A stretch of 64,000 nucleotides of DNA. Source: Leptasterias polaris. Its lineage: Eukaryota > Echinodermata > Asteroidea > Forcipulatida > Asteriidae. Each line of letters opens with the position of its first letter. Within the stretch, counting starts at the first letter, position 1. Of this stretch, positions 1 through 32,889 are shown one piece after another. A program made the position numbers and the translations under genes. The DNA lies in assembly GCA_037783415.1 (NCBI GenBank), contig JAZGTN010000015.1, positions 5,467,001-5,531,000 of the forward strand. The letters are read 5' to 3'. The notes below the pieces were generated by a model. That model ran no database searches. It was given only the letters and a program-made list of their open reading frames with translations, and was not told where the DNA came from.

Positions 1-1124
1 CTTTTGGACAAGATTGCACTGATTGCTGAACCGAGCAAAATGTAATGTACATAACTTCCTTTCAGCCTTAAAGAATGTAAACCCTCTGGGTATAAATTTT
101 GGTTACTTTCTTGTTCGGGTCGTTACGAATTTGATAGAATAAGAAGAGGGTAACCGCTCATTCATCATTCATGCACACACCATCCGGAAATTTCCTTTCT
201 TGTTTTTGATCATTCATAGCATGGTTGACAACTGACAATTAATGCTTCAAATGCTCTATTGACATGTTTGAGACCAATTAAATTTGTACATATATTTTTC
301 AATACTTAACCCTCTTGCTGTCTGACCATTCAATACCATTCACTGTGGTTTTGAATGATAGATAAGCTATGCCTGCCTTGCAATATGATACCATGAGGGA
401 ATGCATGTACAGTACATAGTACACAGTTAGTTCTGTGCACAGTTGTGCCACCATACACAACTTTGGCAGTTGAATGGTTTCAAATGGTTGGTCAACTCAC
501 TTGAAAATGTTGCGAACAGTAGGAGAGTTAATGTTTCTTAATGAGTACCTATTATTCGCAGCATCTTTATGTTAATTATTGTGAGTTTTTTTATGAGTTG
601 ACTTTTTCTGTATGATTGATAGGTCATTAGGTGACTTTTTTTGCAGCATCTTCTTGAATTAATTCTTGTTTACTTGAACTTGGTGACTGTTTTGGGGGAA
701 GCGACTTTCTTTGCACTAAACATGTGCAGTGACTGTTTTGTAGACCCAGTAACTGGGGCGCTGTACTCCTTTTTTCGAAATTTTGACATCTTCTGTCATA
801 CTCTAGCCATAGAGCAAGGACTAGCGCCCCAGAAAACCATTATTGTAAGATTCGCCACATCCTGCAATTTGCTATGATTTTTGCCCCAAAATGACACAAA
901 CAATTTTTAAAAAGCTTGAAAATCGCTTACTGAATTCTCAATGTATGTCAAAGATGTAACATCACGCATTTAATTGTACTCAAGATCATTTTCTGTGCTC
1001 CAAATCAATGATTTTTATGTCTACATCGTCATCGGAGAAACGATGCAACCTACTTGTTTACAATGCTCATACTCTTCCTTTTCAGATTTACAGAATTATT
1101 TTTGTTATATAAAAATGTTCAGGT
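1..1124. other. Upstream flank, no gene recognised
   Basis: AT-rich sequence with no recognisable exon, RNA gene or intact transposon. A short frame at 641-877 lacks any family resemblance and spans a small imperfect inverted repeat around GCGCCCCAG. I treat the interval as intergenic. Confidence 0.5.
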
Positions 1125-1311
1125 AAGGTTTGCGGTAGCACCATGTGTAAATCTCTTTTTGAGTAGTGTTGGTTCTGAAAAGAACCGGTTGTTGACAACT
1201 CAACATTTTCGACCCGAGCATACTGATCGAAACGTTGAGTTGTCAACAACCGGTTCTTTTCAGAACCAACACTACTCAAAAAGAGATACACATGGTGCTA
1301 CCGCAAACCTT
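1125..1311. mobile_element. Fold-back MITE-like hairpin (family F), copy 1
   Basis: Two arms of about 80 bp (1125-1204 and 1234-1311) are near-perfect reverse complements around a 29-bp spacer. Arm ends read AAGGTTTGCGGTAGCACCAT and its complement. The inner part contains GGTTCTGAAAAGAACCGGTT. Frames on both strands here are by-products of the palindrome. Related degenerate pieces lie at 4385-4415 and 46062-46162. Confidence 0.85.
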
Positions 1312-1904
1312 AGCTGATTATACTCCCACCATGCAAAGTTTCAAATAAAAATTTTAATAATTAATTTTTGATTCTGTAAATGTAAAGTTCATTTGACCGT
1401 TAGACTGGTTGTGATCGCTACCATCAGAAAGATCAATTTACACACACACACACACACAAGTGTGTAACAGCCTGCAATCGTGGACCCTCCTTTGTTCAAC
1501 TCTTTGTGATAGCAACCGTGGACCACAAAGCTTTCCTTTGTGATAGCAACCGTGGACCTATTGTCCTCTTTTGTTATAGGTCCCCGGTTTGAATGTGGTT
1601 ACCTACTCACACATACACACCAGTAGGCCTACATGTTTAAAATCTGGGTTGCTAAAACTTTCTGGTGGCAAGTAAAATGCAAAGTTTACAAGCCCGGTCA
1701 TGCTGGTGGGCTACATGACAAAAAGCTTAGTGCATGGCTTGATGTGACAGTCTCGCTTTCAAATCACCCGAAAACAAAATGAATGTCTGCCTGATACTGA
1801 AAAATGCAATCAGTTCACTTTTTAATAAAATCATACAACTCCTTTCATACCTGCAGGCATGCTCCAGGTTAAAGTACATTGTAACACTCTGAGTGATTGT
1901 ATCA
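1312..1904 (+). promoter_or_regulatory. PACRGL 5' flank / presumed promoter and 5'UTR
   Basis: Lies directly upstream of the PACRGL start. It holds a (CA)n run, three copies of an AGCAACCGTGGACC-type motif (1483-1560) and a possible splice acceptor at 1851-1856. No TATA box is obvious. The AGCAAC/GTTGCT half-sites resemble part of an RFX X-box, common at ciliary genes, but no full X-box was found. The transcription start cannot be placed. Confidence 0.35.
1441..1458. repeat. (CA)n microsatellite
   Basis: Uninterrupted CA dinucleotide run just upstream of PACRGL. Confidence 0.95.
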
Positions 1905-23380
<21,476 letters not shown>

Positions 23381-23514
23381 TTGACCCCGGAGAGGTCGTC
23401 TAAATGTCAAAGGTCAACCGGTGTAAATAAATTGTGCAATACAGCAGCTGTGTAAATAGATCGGGGGGGGGAAGTTTGAGATGACAGTGAATCGCCGTTG
23501 GCAGCATCACAATC

Positions 23515-23520
23515 AATAAA
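23515..23520 (+). promoter_or_regulatory. Polyadenylation signal AATAAA of PACRGL
   Basis: First canonical AATAAA after the PACRGL stop, about 135 nt downstream, followed by TG/T-rich sequence. A cleavage site around 23535-23550 is inferred. Confidence 0.6.
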
Positions 23521-24916
23521 CAATGTTGGAGTGTTTTAATCAATGCGCCATCATCTTTGTTGATTCATTTATGCAAAAATGTACGCAGTTTGAGGCTGGA
23601 AACGGCATCCACAGTGCCTTTATATTGATATCAAATTCTACGGTTGTTTTAGCACTCGGGTTACCAGAAAATCGAAAATCAAACCAAAGGTTTTTAAGTC
23701 TTTGCAGTTAATAGTTTGTTTTAAGTCTTTACAGTTAAAACGTGGATATCGTGTCGAGTCGTCTTCTATGAGGTCGTACTGCATCTAACAGCAGCCCAAC
23801 CCACAGCCTTGTGACTTTGTATATTGGCTGTTTGCCCCTTTTGATGACAACGACTTGTTTACAGAGTTCGTGGTGCAGGCGTGTGATTTCTCAGGAGTGT
23901 TTTTCCTGATTTCAAGATTTTCTCAAAATCTCCTTTTAGCCTTCAAATTTCCCTTAAAATAGATAAAGCAATCACCGAAAAGAAAGAAAGAACTGGTCCA
24001 TATTGTGTTCAAACCTTTAGTTTTGTATTTCTGGTGATGCATAAAGTCTGCAAGCCGCCTGAATTGTAATTATCATATAGGTTCTGGATCTAGAATAAGT
24101 AGGAACTCGGGCCCGCTAGCTATTTTCTTTTCCAGGTTTGTGAAATCTCATCGCTGGTGGGGATCAAACCGTACCTCAAACTCAATTTTATTGATATTGC
24201 CTAAAATGAAAACCAAGTAACTCCTGTCTGCAGTTCACATATACATTCGGCTGTGAAAATGTGCCTCCAGTCAGTATCACTTAAAATTTCCAGCCAAACC
24301 CGAGTGACCGGTCATTTTTGTGGAGAAAGATGCTGCAAGGCCACTTCGGAGGTTTATTTGCCTGTCAGTGTGTCATGCTTTCGCGGAATGTGATGACGGA
24401 GACACTGGTCTGACCCTGGCTCATTTAATTTGACTAATAGTAGCCGCTGTGTGGATTAAAGAGTAAAAGTAGAGTCCACAGAATGAAGGCGTGTGATGGA
24501 GAATAACTTTCAACGCAAACGGACAACGACCATTCAATGTATGTTTACACATCGAAGTCAAGCATATTATAGTTATTAGGTTATTGTCTTAATTTAAAAA
24601 TCAGAAAGCATGGCGTGAAATATTGATATTTTGCAGCCTTTGGCAATATTGTTTCTCCTCCTGCCGTCCATTTCGTTTTGCTTTGGTCATTTTGGTTTGC
24701 TTTTGACTAAAATTTAAGTTGATTCGGGATTTTTTGTGAATGTTTAATTGTGTTTTAGAAGAGTAAATTAAATTATATCCCGCCCTGGCTTTCAATAAAC
24801 AAGGAAAATGACATTGAAACCACATCCCGATAAATATAACAAAATGTGCAGTAATCTTAAAAGTATTCAATACTGTATGATACGATAATTAAACGAATTA
24901 CCAGGAATAAAAGCTA
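23521..24916. other. Downstream flank of PACRGL, nothing recognised
   Basis: Apart from a short direct repeat TTTTAAGTCTTT(G/A)CAGTTAA at 23690-23730, I see no gene, transposon end or array. Confidence 0.5.
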
Positions 24917-25400
24917 TGCCTGGAACCATAGAGCTACTACTATCTGTTTAGAACCATGATAGCAATATCCAATAAAAGCCACATATGCTAGGAACCATAT
25001 AACTCTTCTATCCACTAAGAATCACGTCTGCTATAGGAGGAACCCTAGGACTATACTCCTATCTATACTAAAAACCACATTTGCGTGGAACCTTAAAATC
25101 ACTAACCGGTTTAATGCTGCTATATAGGAGCCATAGAACTATACTCCTATCTATACTAAAAACCACATTTGTGTGGAACCATAAAATCAGTAACCGTTTT
25201 CATTCTGCTAGGAGCCATAGAACTATACTCCTATCTGTACTAAAAACCACATTTGCGTGGAACCATAAAATCAGTAACCGTTTTCATTCTGCTAGGAACC
25301 ATAGAACTATACTCCTGTCTATACTCAAAACCACATTTACGTGGAACCATAAAATCAGTAATGTTTTCATTCTGCTAGGAGCCATAGAACTACTAAAAGC
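24917..25400. repeat. 84-bp tandem repeat array
   Basis: CTATACTCCT occurs at 25051, 25139, 25223 and 25307 (periods 88, 84, 84). The best-preserved units span 25044-25396, and degenerate units containing GGAACCATA extend back to about 24917. Because 84 is a multiple of three the array keeps a 121-codon frame open; I do not regard it as a gene. Confidence 0.92.
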
Positions 25401-27702
25401 GTCTAGATATAAAAATGGATATTTCGATCAGACTGAAATCAACTGACGGAATTATTTGTTTATTTGTTTTGGGTTTGTTTCTTTGTTTCTGTTTTGTTGT
25501 TTTATTAGAAAGCACGTAAGATACCAGCAACATTCAGCAGACCGTCATTTTGTTTTTAATTAAACGCCGTAAAATATTTGAAAAAGCTACATATTATGTT
25601 TGTTATCGATCTGCAAGGCAATTGCACAATAAACTATTTCCGTGATGAAACTCTAACTCCTTGCACACGTTGATGGTAATTATACGATTTAGTGCCCGAC
25701 GGGCTTCTTTTTGTATCGTAATTGGGTCAAACGGACATCTGTGCATATAGTTGTGCTTATTTTGTATTTCATATTCTGATGATTACTGTGTACTTGATTT
25801 TCTGTCGGGCCTATTGATGCTAACCGAGACCTGATGTAAATTTGATAACCATAAGTAGGCCCGTTATTATATATTGCTAATGGTATGTGCACAATTATTT
25901 TGTAAGAAACATTGGCCCATTGGGTATTGTGGGTTTTTGTGTGTGTTCTTTTAGGTAGTGAGGCAATTTGGGTACGTATCGAGATAATCTGCCCATACGG
26001 GGTACCAGTGCTCGTGGTGCACTTTTAGACGCATTGTAAATAATAATATTGTACATTTTTCCATAATCAGTGTACAATTTAAGAGGTAATACGATGGAGA
26101 TAATATACATATGCATACATGGTTGTGGACCCAGTTAAATTATTAAGGATTGTTTTTCTTCTTTTATTTTATTTTGTATCTATTGTTTGTTTTGATTAGC
26201 AGCATCCTATTGGTGTCAACAGAAAACACGTTCGCACCCATCACAATATTTGTCGACCTGTAAATCCAGAACTTCTGCTTGTTCTCCCATAATTGTTATA
26301 GATTTGTTAACGTTTTGGGTTGTTGTGTGTTTTGTTTGCCCTATTGGCTTTGTACACAAAATTAACGGAAAACTCCGTCCCCGGTCGTCTATCAAACCAC
26401 CGGGTTCCCTTTTGTTAAATCCCTCGGTTTCAACGGGTAATTAATAGAAACACTCAAAAGCACAATGCAGTGCACTCCGTTTGGGATTCGAGAAAATACA
26501 ATCTGTTTATCCCATTGCACGTGAGACTATAGCGTTAAAATGCTTACTGAAGTATTTACGCGCTTCTTTGCTTATATATTGCCGTTAATATTTACAGCCT
26601 TATTCGTCTCTCGAGAGTCGCTGATCTCAGCGTTTGAAAGAAATGTAACTTGTAATATTTGGACATTGTGTATTTCAGCATTACTTCTGCTACAGCTGCA
26701 AATTTGTGTTATGATTTTGAGGGCAAGTCGTAGGTCCTGTGATTTGAATACTGTTCAACGACAACTTTGACCCATAAATGCTGTTTGTTTTCTGGTAAAT
26801 AGTTTTTATCCGTTGCAGTTATGTTATTTGAAAGTAGAAATTGAATCGGTGGTTAAACAAGCCCAACTCGTACGTGGCAGGCACCAAAGTATGTGGACCG
26901 TTAAACGAAATTGCATTACCTTTATTAAATTTTGTGTTTGACGGACTGTCGTAGCCATTTTACTCCCTCATTTGCAATTTAGGCGCTGCTTGTATTAGTT
27001 AATGGCGGCAACTAAATCATCCCATACTATTAAGTTAAGATTGATCGTCCAACCCCTTTCTACAGAAAAGCTTTCTAAAATACTCACCACGCACGCAGAG
27101 GTTAACGATGGAAAAATAGGCCTACACACTTTTGGACCGCATGCACAAGTTGGACCGTGTATGAATTTACACGATATTTATCACTTAGCGTAAATGGATG
27201 GTTGTAGAATAAGGGGGAGCTCGAGGTTAATTGGGGGGAGGGAGGGGAGTCGATGCTCCAACCATCAGTCGGCGTCGAAGGGACTAGTTTGACGTGTGCA
27301 TAGCGAAAAATTAGGCTACCTGAGAAAGGGCGTAAGAAATTCATTTGCAAAATTGTGTTTCCAGAAAACTGTACCTGAAAGTTTGACTTGGTTTTCTGTC
27401 ATTCATAAATCATTAGGCCTATGGGAGGTTAAGTTCTGCATGTGAATGAGGAACAAATTCTTGGGGGGTAAATGTAGCAACAAAAATGTAACAGAGGCCC
27501 CCTATGTTTTTGTAATTTTTGTTTTTTGTTTTTTTTCATATTGCTCGGAGCCTTTTGAGACTGGAAAATGTGCACTTTTCATGCCTGGAAGAAGGGTGTA
27601 CAGCCTTACGCCATTTCTTCAAGGCACACGACGAGTTTCACATATTAATTGGTCACACATCTTCCGGTGGTAATATCAGTATATAAGTCCGCTTGATATA
27701 AA
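25401..27702. other. Intergenic stretch, only family D fragment seen
   Basis: No gene recognised. A family D repeat fragment lies at 26250-26450; short frames (for example 26540-26770) lack any family resemblance. Confidence 0.5.
26250..26450 (+). repeat. Interspersed repeat family D, copy 1
   Basis: TGTAAATCCAGAACTTCTGCTTGTTC, TTGGCTTTGTACAC, GGTTCCCTTTTG and CCTCGGTTTCAACGGGTA match the order in 29750-29925. Partial match at 31790-31900. Confidence 0.6.
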
Positions 27703-27758
27703 GCAGTCAGGCGCGGATCCAGGGGGGCCCTAGGGGCACGTGCCCCCCGGGTAAAATT

Positions 27759-27780
27759 GGGGGGGGGGGGGGGGGGGGGG
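27759..27780. repeat. Poly-G tract (22 nt)
   Basis: Uninterrupted G run just inside the left end of the hAT-like element. Confidence 0.95.
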
Positions 27781-28189
27781 AAATGTTTTTTGTTTTTTTA
27801 CTATCTGCCTGCTTAAAAGTTAGCCACAAGTGTGTGTATGGTGTCTTTTCCCCCAGCGGCAGGATGGATTTCTTTTTCATCCTATATGCCTATCAAATTT
27901 GTTTCTTTCTGCCAAAATGAATTTTTCATGATATGTCACTTGTAATTGCTTAGATTTGCACGATAACATTAGCGTTTGAAACCTGACGTGCCAATTTATC
28001 CTGGATAAAATATATTTCATGTCGTTCTGGCATTCAAGTGTAAAGACTACACTAAGCTTGAACTTAATTTTTTGAATGAATATGCATGAAACCAGATATT
28101 GCAGCGACCAGATCCAAACGCGAGATTTGTGGGATTAAAATTTTCTTTGAGTAAAATAAGAAGATTGGTATGGATCAGAAGTGCTTAAA

Positions 28190-28530
28190 AAGTGTGTCTA
28201 TTTCTCGGTTTCAGGCACACAGAGGCTTGATTTTTCACCCCTCAAAATGCCAAAAGCTCAGAGCTTCCGGGGGCTTCGCCCCTGGACTCCCACCGGGGCT
28301 TCACCCCTGGACCCCAACCATCGATGTTACAGAAAATTTTCCAGTAAATTTAGAAGATTTATATGGATCTGATTTATATGGATCTGATTTCCTATAAAAG
28401 TGTGTCTATTTCTCTGTTTTAGGCACATGGAGGCTTGATTTTTCACCCCTCAGAACGCCAAAGGCTCGGAGCTTCAGGGGGCTCGCCCCCTGAACCCCCA
28501 CCGGGGCTTCGCCCCTGGACCCCACCCATT
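28190..28530 (+). repeat. Direct duplication inside the hAT-like element
   Basis: Blocks starting AGTGTGTCTATTTCTC at 28190 and 28402 repeat through TTGATTTTTCACCCCTCA and CCACCGGGGCTTC; spacing about 212 bp. Confidence 0.85.
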
Positions 28531-28869
28531 TTATTTTAACCCTCTAATACAAAATCCTGTTTGCGCCGTTGTGCCCCCCGGTTTAAAAAATCCTGGATCC
28601 GCCCATGGCAGTGTCGTACGCAAAACTGCAGACCTGACAATATTTACGCGTTTAACATAAAATGTACATACGCGTTTTGACATCCGAGTACGATGAGGCG
28701 AGATTTTGTGCAGAAATACGCGAAACGGATCTTACTTTCGCACGTGGATCCACAGCACTGCGTAGTCAAGACATTAACAAGTTTTTTGTGGGGTTTTTTC
28801 GCACTCATTTGATAAAGTGGATAATAACTTATGACCAATTTTACTTTAAATGGTGTGTACAATATTGGT

Positions 28870-29205
28870 AAGATTGAAAATATAAATGTTCACAGATTTG
28901 CACATAACTTACATGGTATAAAGATGGTCATGGTGGAAAACTTCCATTGAAATAGTTTTGCTTGAAATGCTATAGTTTTTAGGAAATGAGTTAACAATAT
29001 TAGTCTTTATCACCCGTGATAAAATCCGACGTTTGAAACAGTGAAAACATATAATGGGGGTTTTCACTGTTTTCTTATAACTCCGAAGAGTGATTGAGCT
29101 TAAACTTTCACAGGTTTGTTATTTCATGTATATGTTGGGTCAGGGTCACATTAAGTGTGGGTACTGGTCTTTGACAATTACCAATGGTTTACATTGTCTT
29201 TAAAT
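28870..29205 (-). mobile_element. TTAA-flanked MITE family A, copy (minus)
   Basis: On the minus strand it begins TTTAAAGACAATGTAAACCA, then TTGGTAATTGTCAAAGACCAG. It ends with the CCATGACCATCTTTATACCA / GTTCACAG segment shared with 43433-43788. Degenerate termini, no coding capacity. Confidence 0.75.
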
Positions 29206-29749
29206 CAAAATCAGTTAAAACCCCTGGCAAGTTTATTTATAAAGTGTCTATATTTGTTGTGACTTGGCAAAGTGCGCACAATAGCAATTGTGGTTCTGGG
29301 TTATATGCCACCGCGCAGTGATACTCAAAAACAATTTCAAATGTTGGCAGGTCTGATAGTGCACTTGACTTTGTTCAAACTCGTACTCCATTCCTTTTGT
29401 CTGTAGGCCAACTTGTTGACGGTAAGCCTACTCAAAGAAATCTATCTTTTGATTGACCTTCACTCATAAGCAACATTTTCATATCACGCTCTCAGAAAAG
29501 TATGCAAACTCGTACCTCATAGGCATAGAAGATCACTCATATAGTCTACTCTATTGTACATTACATTAATAATAAAATCAAAATAGTCCTGCACAAAAGT
29601 AATTTAAAATCAGATTCTTTGTCTTAAAGTGTTCATTATCATAAATTTTGTTTACTTGAATGTTTACAAATTTATTATTCGTAATTAGTAATGAACATAT
29701 GTTATTAATTGTAAGAGCAGATGACAAATTAACATTGACCAACACACAT

Positions 29750-29925
29750 ACATTTGTAAATCGAGGACTTCTCTTTGTTCCCCCATTGTTTTGATTTGTT
29801 TTTAAACGGGTTTTTTTTAGCGACGTCCTCACTGGTTTTGTGCACGAAAGCGAAGTGAGGACGTCCTCGCTCTGTCAAACACCCGGATCCCTTTTGAGTC
29901 CTCGGTATCAACGGGTAGACACACA
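29750..29925 (+). repeat. Interspersed repeat family D, copy 2
   Basis: Matches 26250-26450 (TGTAAATCGAGGACTTCTCTTTGTTC ... GGATCCCTTTTGAGTCCTCGG, TCAACGGGTA). It also holds a short inverted repeat GCGACGTCCTCAC / GTGAGGACGTCCTCGC. Confidence 0.6.
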
Positions 29926-31789
29926 CGCTCACACACATCTCTGTGTTACATCATCTGTGAATATTCCTTTGTTCAGTGCACTGAATAAAAAACATAATCT
30001 TTAAGGTGAAAACACTGTGTGGACGTGTATTGCTGTAAATCCACATGCTTCAAAACCCTGGTTGTTCTTAGGCTCACACTTCGTATGTAATGCTTATCCA
30101 CAGTCGAATTGTATATGTGTACAGTTTGCTAACATACGTTGACGCCTTCTCCAGACCGATCCCCGAATTAGCATACTTTGTAACCCCCGTACTGCATTTT
30201 GTCTGAAAAGAGTTCCGGTTTAAAGATGCGATGCGATGCGATATGAGGGCGCAGGCTATTCTATTGTCTCAGGACTTGGTGGCCACCCTCCACTCCCTCC
30301 CTCCCCCGTGTCACCGAGGACGTCCCGCCGCCAGTTAACAGTTTGCCTATGTTTATTGTTAGAGTGAAACGCACCCAACTGAAAGCTGGGTTTGGGGTTC
30401 GAATCCCATCGGGGTATCCCCCCCCCCTCCCGTGAATTCACCTGAGCATGCAGTGCTTATCTCACATCAGTGAAAGGTTAAAACAAAAACAGTCTTTTCA
30501 AAATCTAACGTGTTGGGTCGCCTCTTTCAAAGATTTATCTCACTGCATCTTTGTGCTCTTCCACTCGTTCACCATGTTGAATATATATCTGTACTCAAAT
30601 TTATCTGGTTAACGGAATCCTGTGCGTGCGAGCGGGAGGATCGTTCCAGGTGACGACGGCTGAAGAAAGTACACGTCAAACAACGTATGCTCGGTCGGAT
30701 GACCTTATTTTATTAAAAGGTAACTTGTATCGATTGTTACAGAGGTTCTGGACCTAGCTCGTAGATAATATGCGAGTGGCGAGTCTTTTGCATTAAGGCA
30801 TGACGGAAAGTAGGAGTATAGTCGAAGTTGAGTGAAAAGTCGGGGATGTTTTATAGGATTTTGATGGTGTATGGGGAAAGTCTTGATTCAGAAACGATGT
30901 CACACAGAAATAACATGAGTATAGTGACACCATTTCTTAGAACAAGGTCAGATGACACATTGGTCAACAGGGGAGTTTCTGGTTAGTACTGGGAGACCTT
31001 GAGATCATAGCCTGTGGTGTATTATTTTACTGACTAAGTGGGAATACTGGTTATGTTGGGAATACTGTGAAAATATTCAATTTTCTTCCAAAAGTAACCC
31101 TTTTCCCCCCTTCCGCCTCAATGTATTTCAAATTGGATTGAATATTAAAGAAAATACAAGATTGTCTTCACTACTGTGTATACACGTCACATTCGCAAGT
31201 GAATCAAATGTAGACAGATGGGTTCCGCATCTGGGTTTTTTGGCGACCAATTTTTGACAAGCAGCTGCAACCTTTTATTACCTATATTGGATTCCCCTAA
31301 GGCCTAATATTGTGACATAAAGATATATTAGGTAATTTTTCCGAATTACTATAAATAATAAGGCAGGACGCGTGTCATATCAAATCGCCGTGAAGGGTGA
31401 TACTGACAAATATGTATTTGGAATGCCATTTTGTAAGTGTGACATATACTAGTCGAGGGTGGGAAAAGTAGGGCTTTTTAAATAATATAAACTTGATGTA
31501 AGCCTAAGTAATGGTAGCCGTTTCTTTCAATTTGTAAGCTTCACTAGCCTACCCGTAGTACGTTGTCTGGTCATGTTTTTGAGATTTTTCGTAGGTTTAA
31601 CAGGGTTTGTTTTGCACTTTTCCCACGATCTAATTGTGCTGTTTACACTATGCAGGTATTGCCTGAGTTAAATTAAGCTTATTTGTTTGCTTGAGATTAA
31701 GTTTTGTAATTTGGTTTCATCAGTCATTGTGTGCACAGAATGTTTCTCGCTGGTTATCCCTCCCCTATACGCCCACAAGTGGTGTGTAT

Positions 31790-31900
31790 AACACTAACTT
31801 GCAATTGGGACCTTTATTGTTCCTCTTTGGTTGTACTCCCGTTGGTTTTGTACACTCTCCAACTGGGAACCCTCACCAACTGTCCTCTTTAGGTGAACGG
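31790..31900 (+). repeat. Interspersed repeat family D, fragment
   Basis: Retains TTGTTCCTCTTTGGTTGTACTCCCGTTGGTTTTGTACAC-like order (broken here into short motifs) and AACTGGGAACCCTC. Confidence 0.4.
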
Positions 31901-32889
31901 TGTGAATGTATATACCCAGCTTTACTCACTTGCTGCAGCTTCTCAGTCTAGTCTTATCCCTTCACTTGATCTGTTCCAAAGGCCAGGTACGGTGAGATAC
32001 TCTGCTACTTTTCCCCTGGTACTGCTGCACTTTGGCTTCCTGCGTGTATCTTATTTCACCATCTTACAGTCTATTCCTCTCAGAATTCTCCTCTCTGTTT
32101 AAATTGTCTATATTTTACGTGTAGCCCTCACCGCGAGACGCCCAGTGTGCCAGAGCAATTTCTCATAAAATAGCATTAACACTTGTTGAAAAGCCCAAAG
32201 GGGAATTTTACCGTTTTTTATTTTATCACCCGAAGCCACTTGAGGCAATCGTTCCCAAAGTCGGACATAACTTTTCAGCATTACGGCTGCTTCTCAACAC
32301 CCGGGCAGTGTTCACATTTTAAGGGGCGTGGCTACACGCCACTTTTAAGTAAGTTAACTGTTGCCAAGTTAAGGAACTATGGTGATGTCGGGTTTTTTGC
32401 GCGGGAAAAGTAAGCCAGGTACGGAAATTGGAGAGGCAATGTTGTCCTTAACTCAGGGGAAAGTTATTTGCTTTGGGATGTGTTGCCATGCTGCCTGAAG
32501 CGACCGACCAATTCAGCACAGCCGATTGTGATGGACAGGTCATGAGGAAGAAGTTAGCTTAACCCAATTACTGCGTGCGCTGTGTTTATGTCATTCGGTC
32601 AACTTGCCATGTTTGATGTAGGCTTGTGTGTGCAAACATTCAAACATTGTTTATGTTTCATCAAGCGCAGTTCATCTGGGTATAAACCAAGACATTTTCA
32701 TTGCCGGGAGTCATATTTCAATACAAGTGAATTACTATGAGCAAAAAAATGTGCCATTTGGGATATTCTTTAAGAAGCACAATCTTTGCACAAACTTAAA
32801 AATAATAAATGGACTGCAGCCTATTACAAGGTGTGACTATAGACTTCTTCGGGTCCGCGGATTTTTGCAGCTATTGGTTTAGTAGTTTT

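Larger units (their letters stand above)
27708..28607. mobile_element. hAT-like non-autonomous element, 900 bp
   Basis: Terminal inverted repeats CAGGCGCGGATCCAGG (left) and the complement of CCTGGATCCGCCCATG (right). GCAGT directly flanks both sides (27703-27707 and 28608-28612) as a candidate 5-bp part of a target duplication. The CAG...GGATCCAGG end is typical of hAT-type families from memory. Inside are a 22-nt poly-G run and two copies of a ~130-bp block (28190-28316 and 28402-28530) with GGGGCTTCGCCCCTGGAC motifs. No transposase is present. Confidence 0.75.
29206..32889. other. Intergenic stretch, family D fragments only
   Basis: Family D pieces at 29750-29925 and 31790-31900, a (GATGC)n stutter at 30225-30240, and a B-box-like GGGTTCGAATCCC at 30390-30410 that may be a SINE remnant. 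No exon or RNA gene could be supported. Confidence 0.45.

Noticed and set aside
1483..1660. RFX X-box in the PACRGL promoter
   Set aside because: Only half-sites (AGCAAC, GTTGCT) are present; no correctly spaced full X-box was found.
25081..25446. 121-codon frame with internal repeats
   Set aside because: The 84-bp tandem period is a multiple of three, which keeps the frame open artificially.
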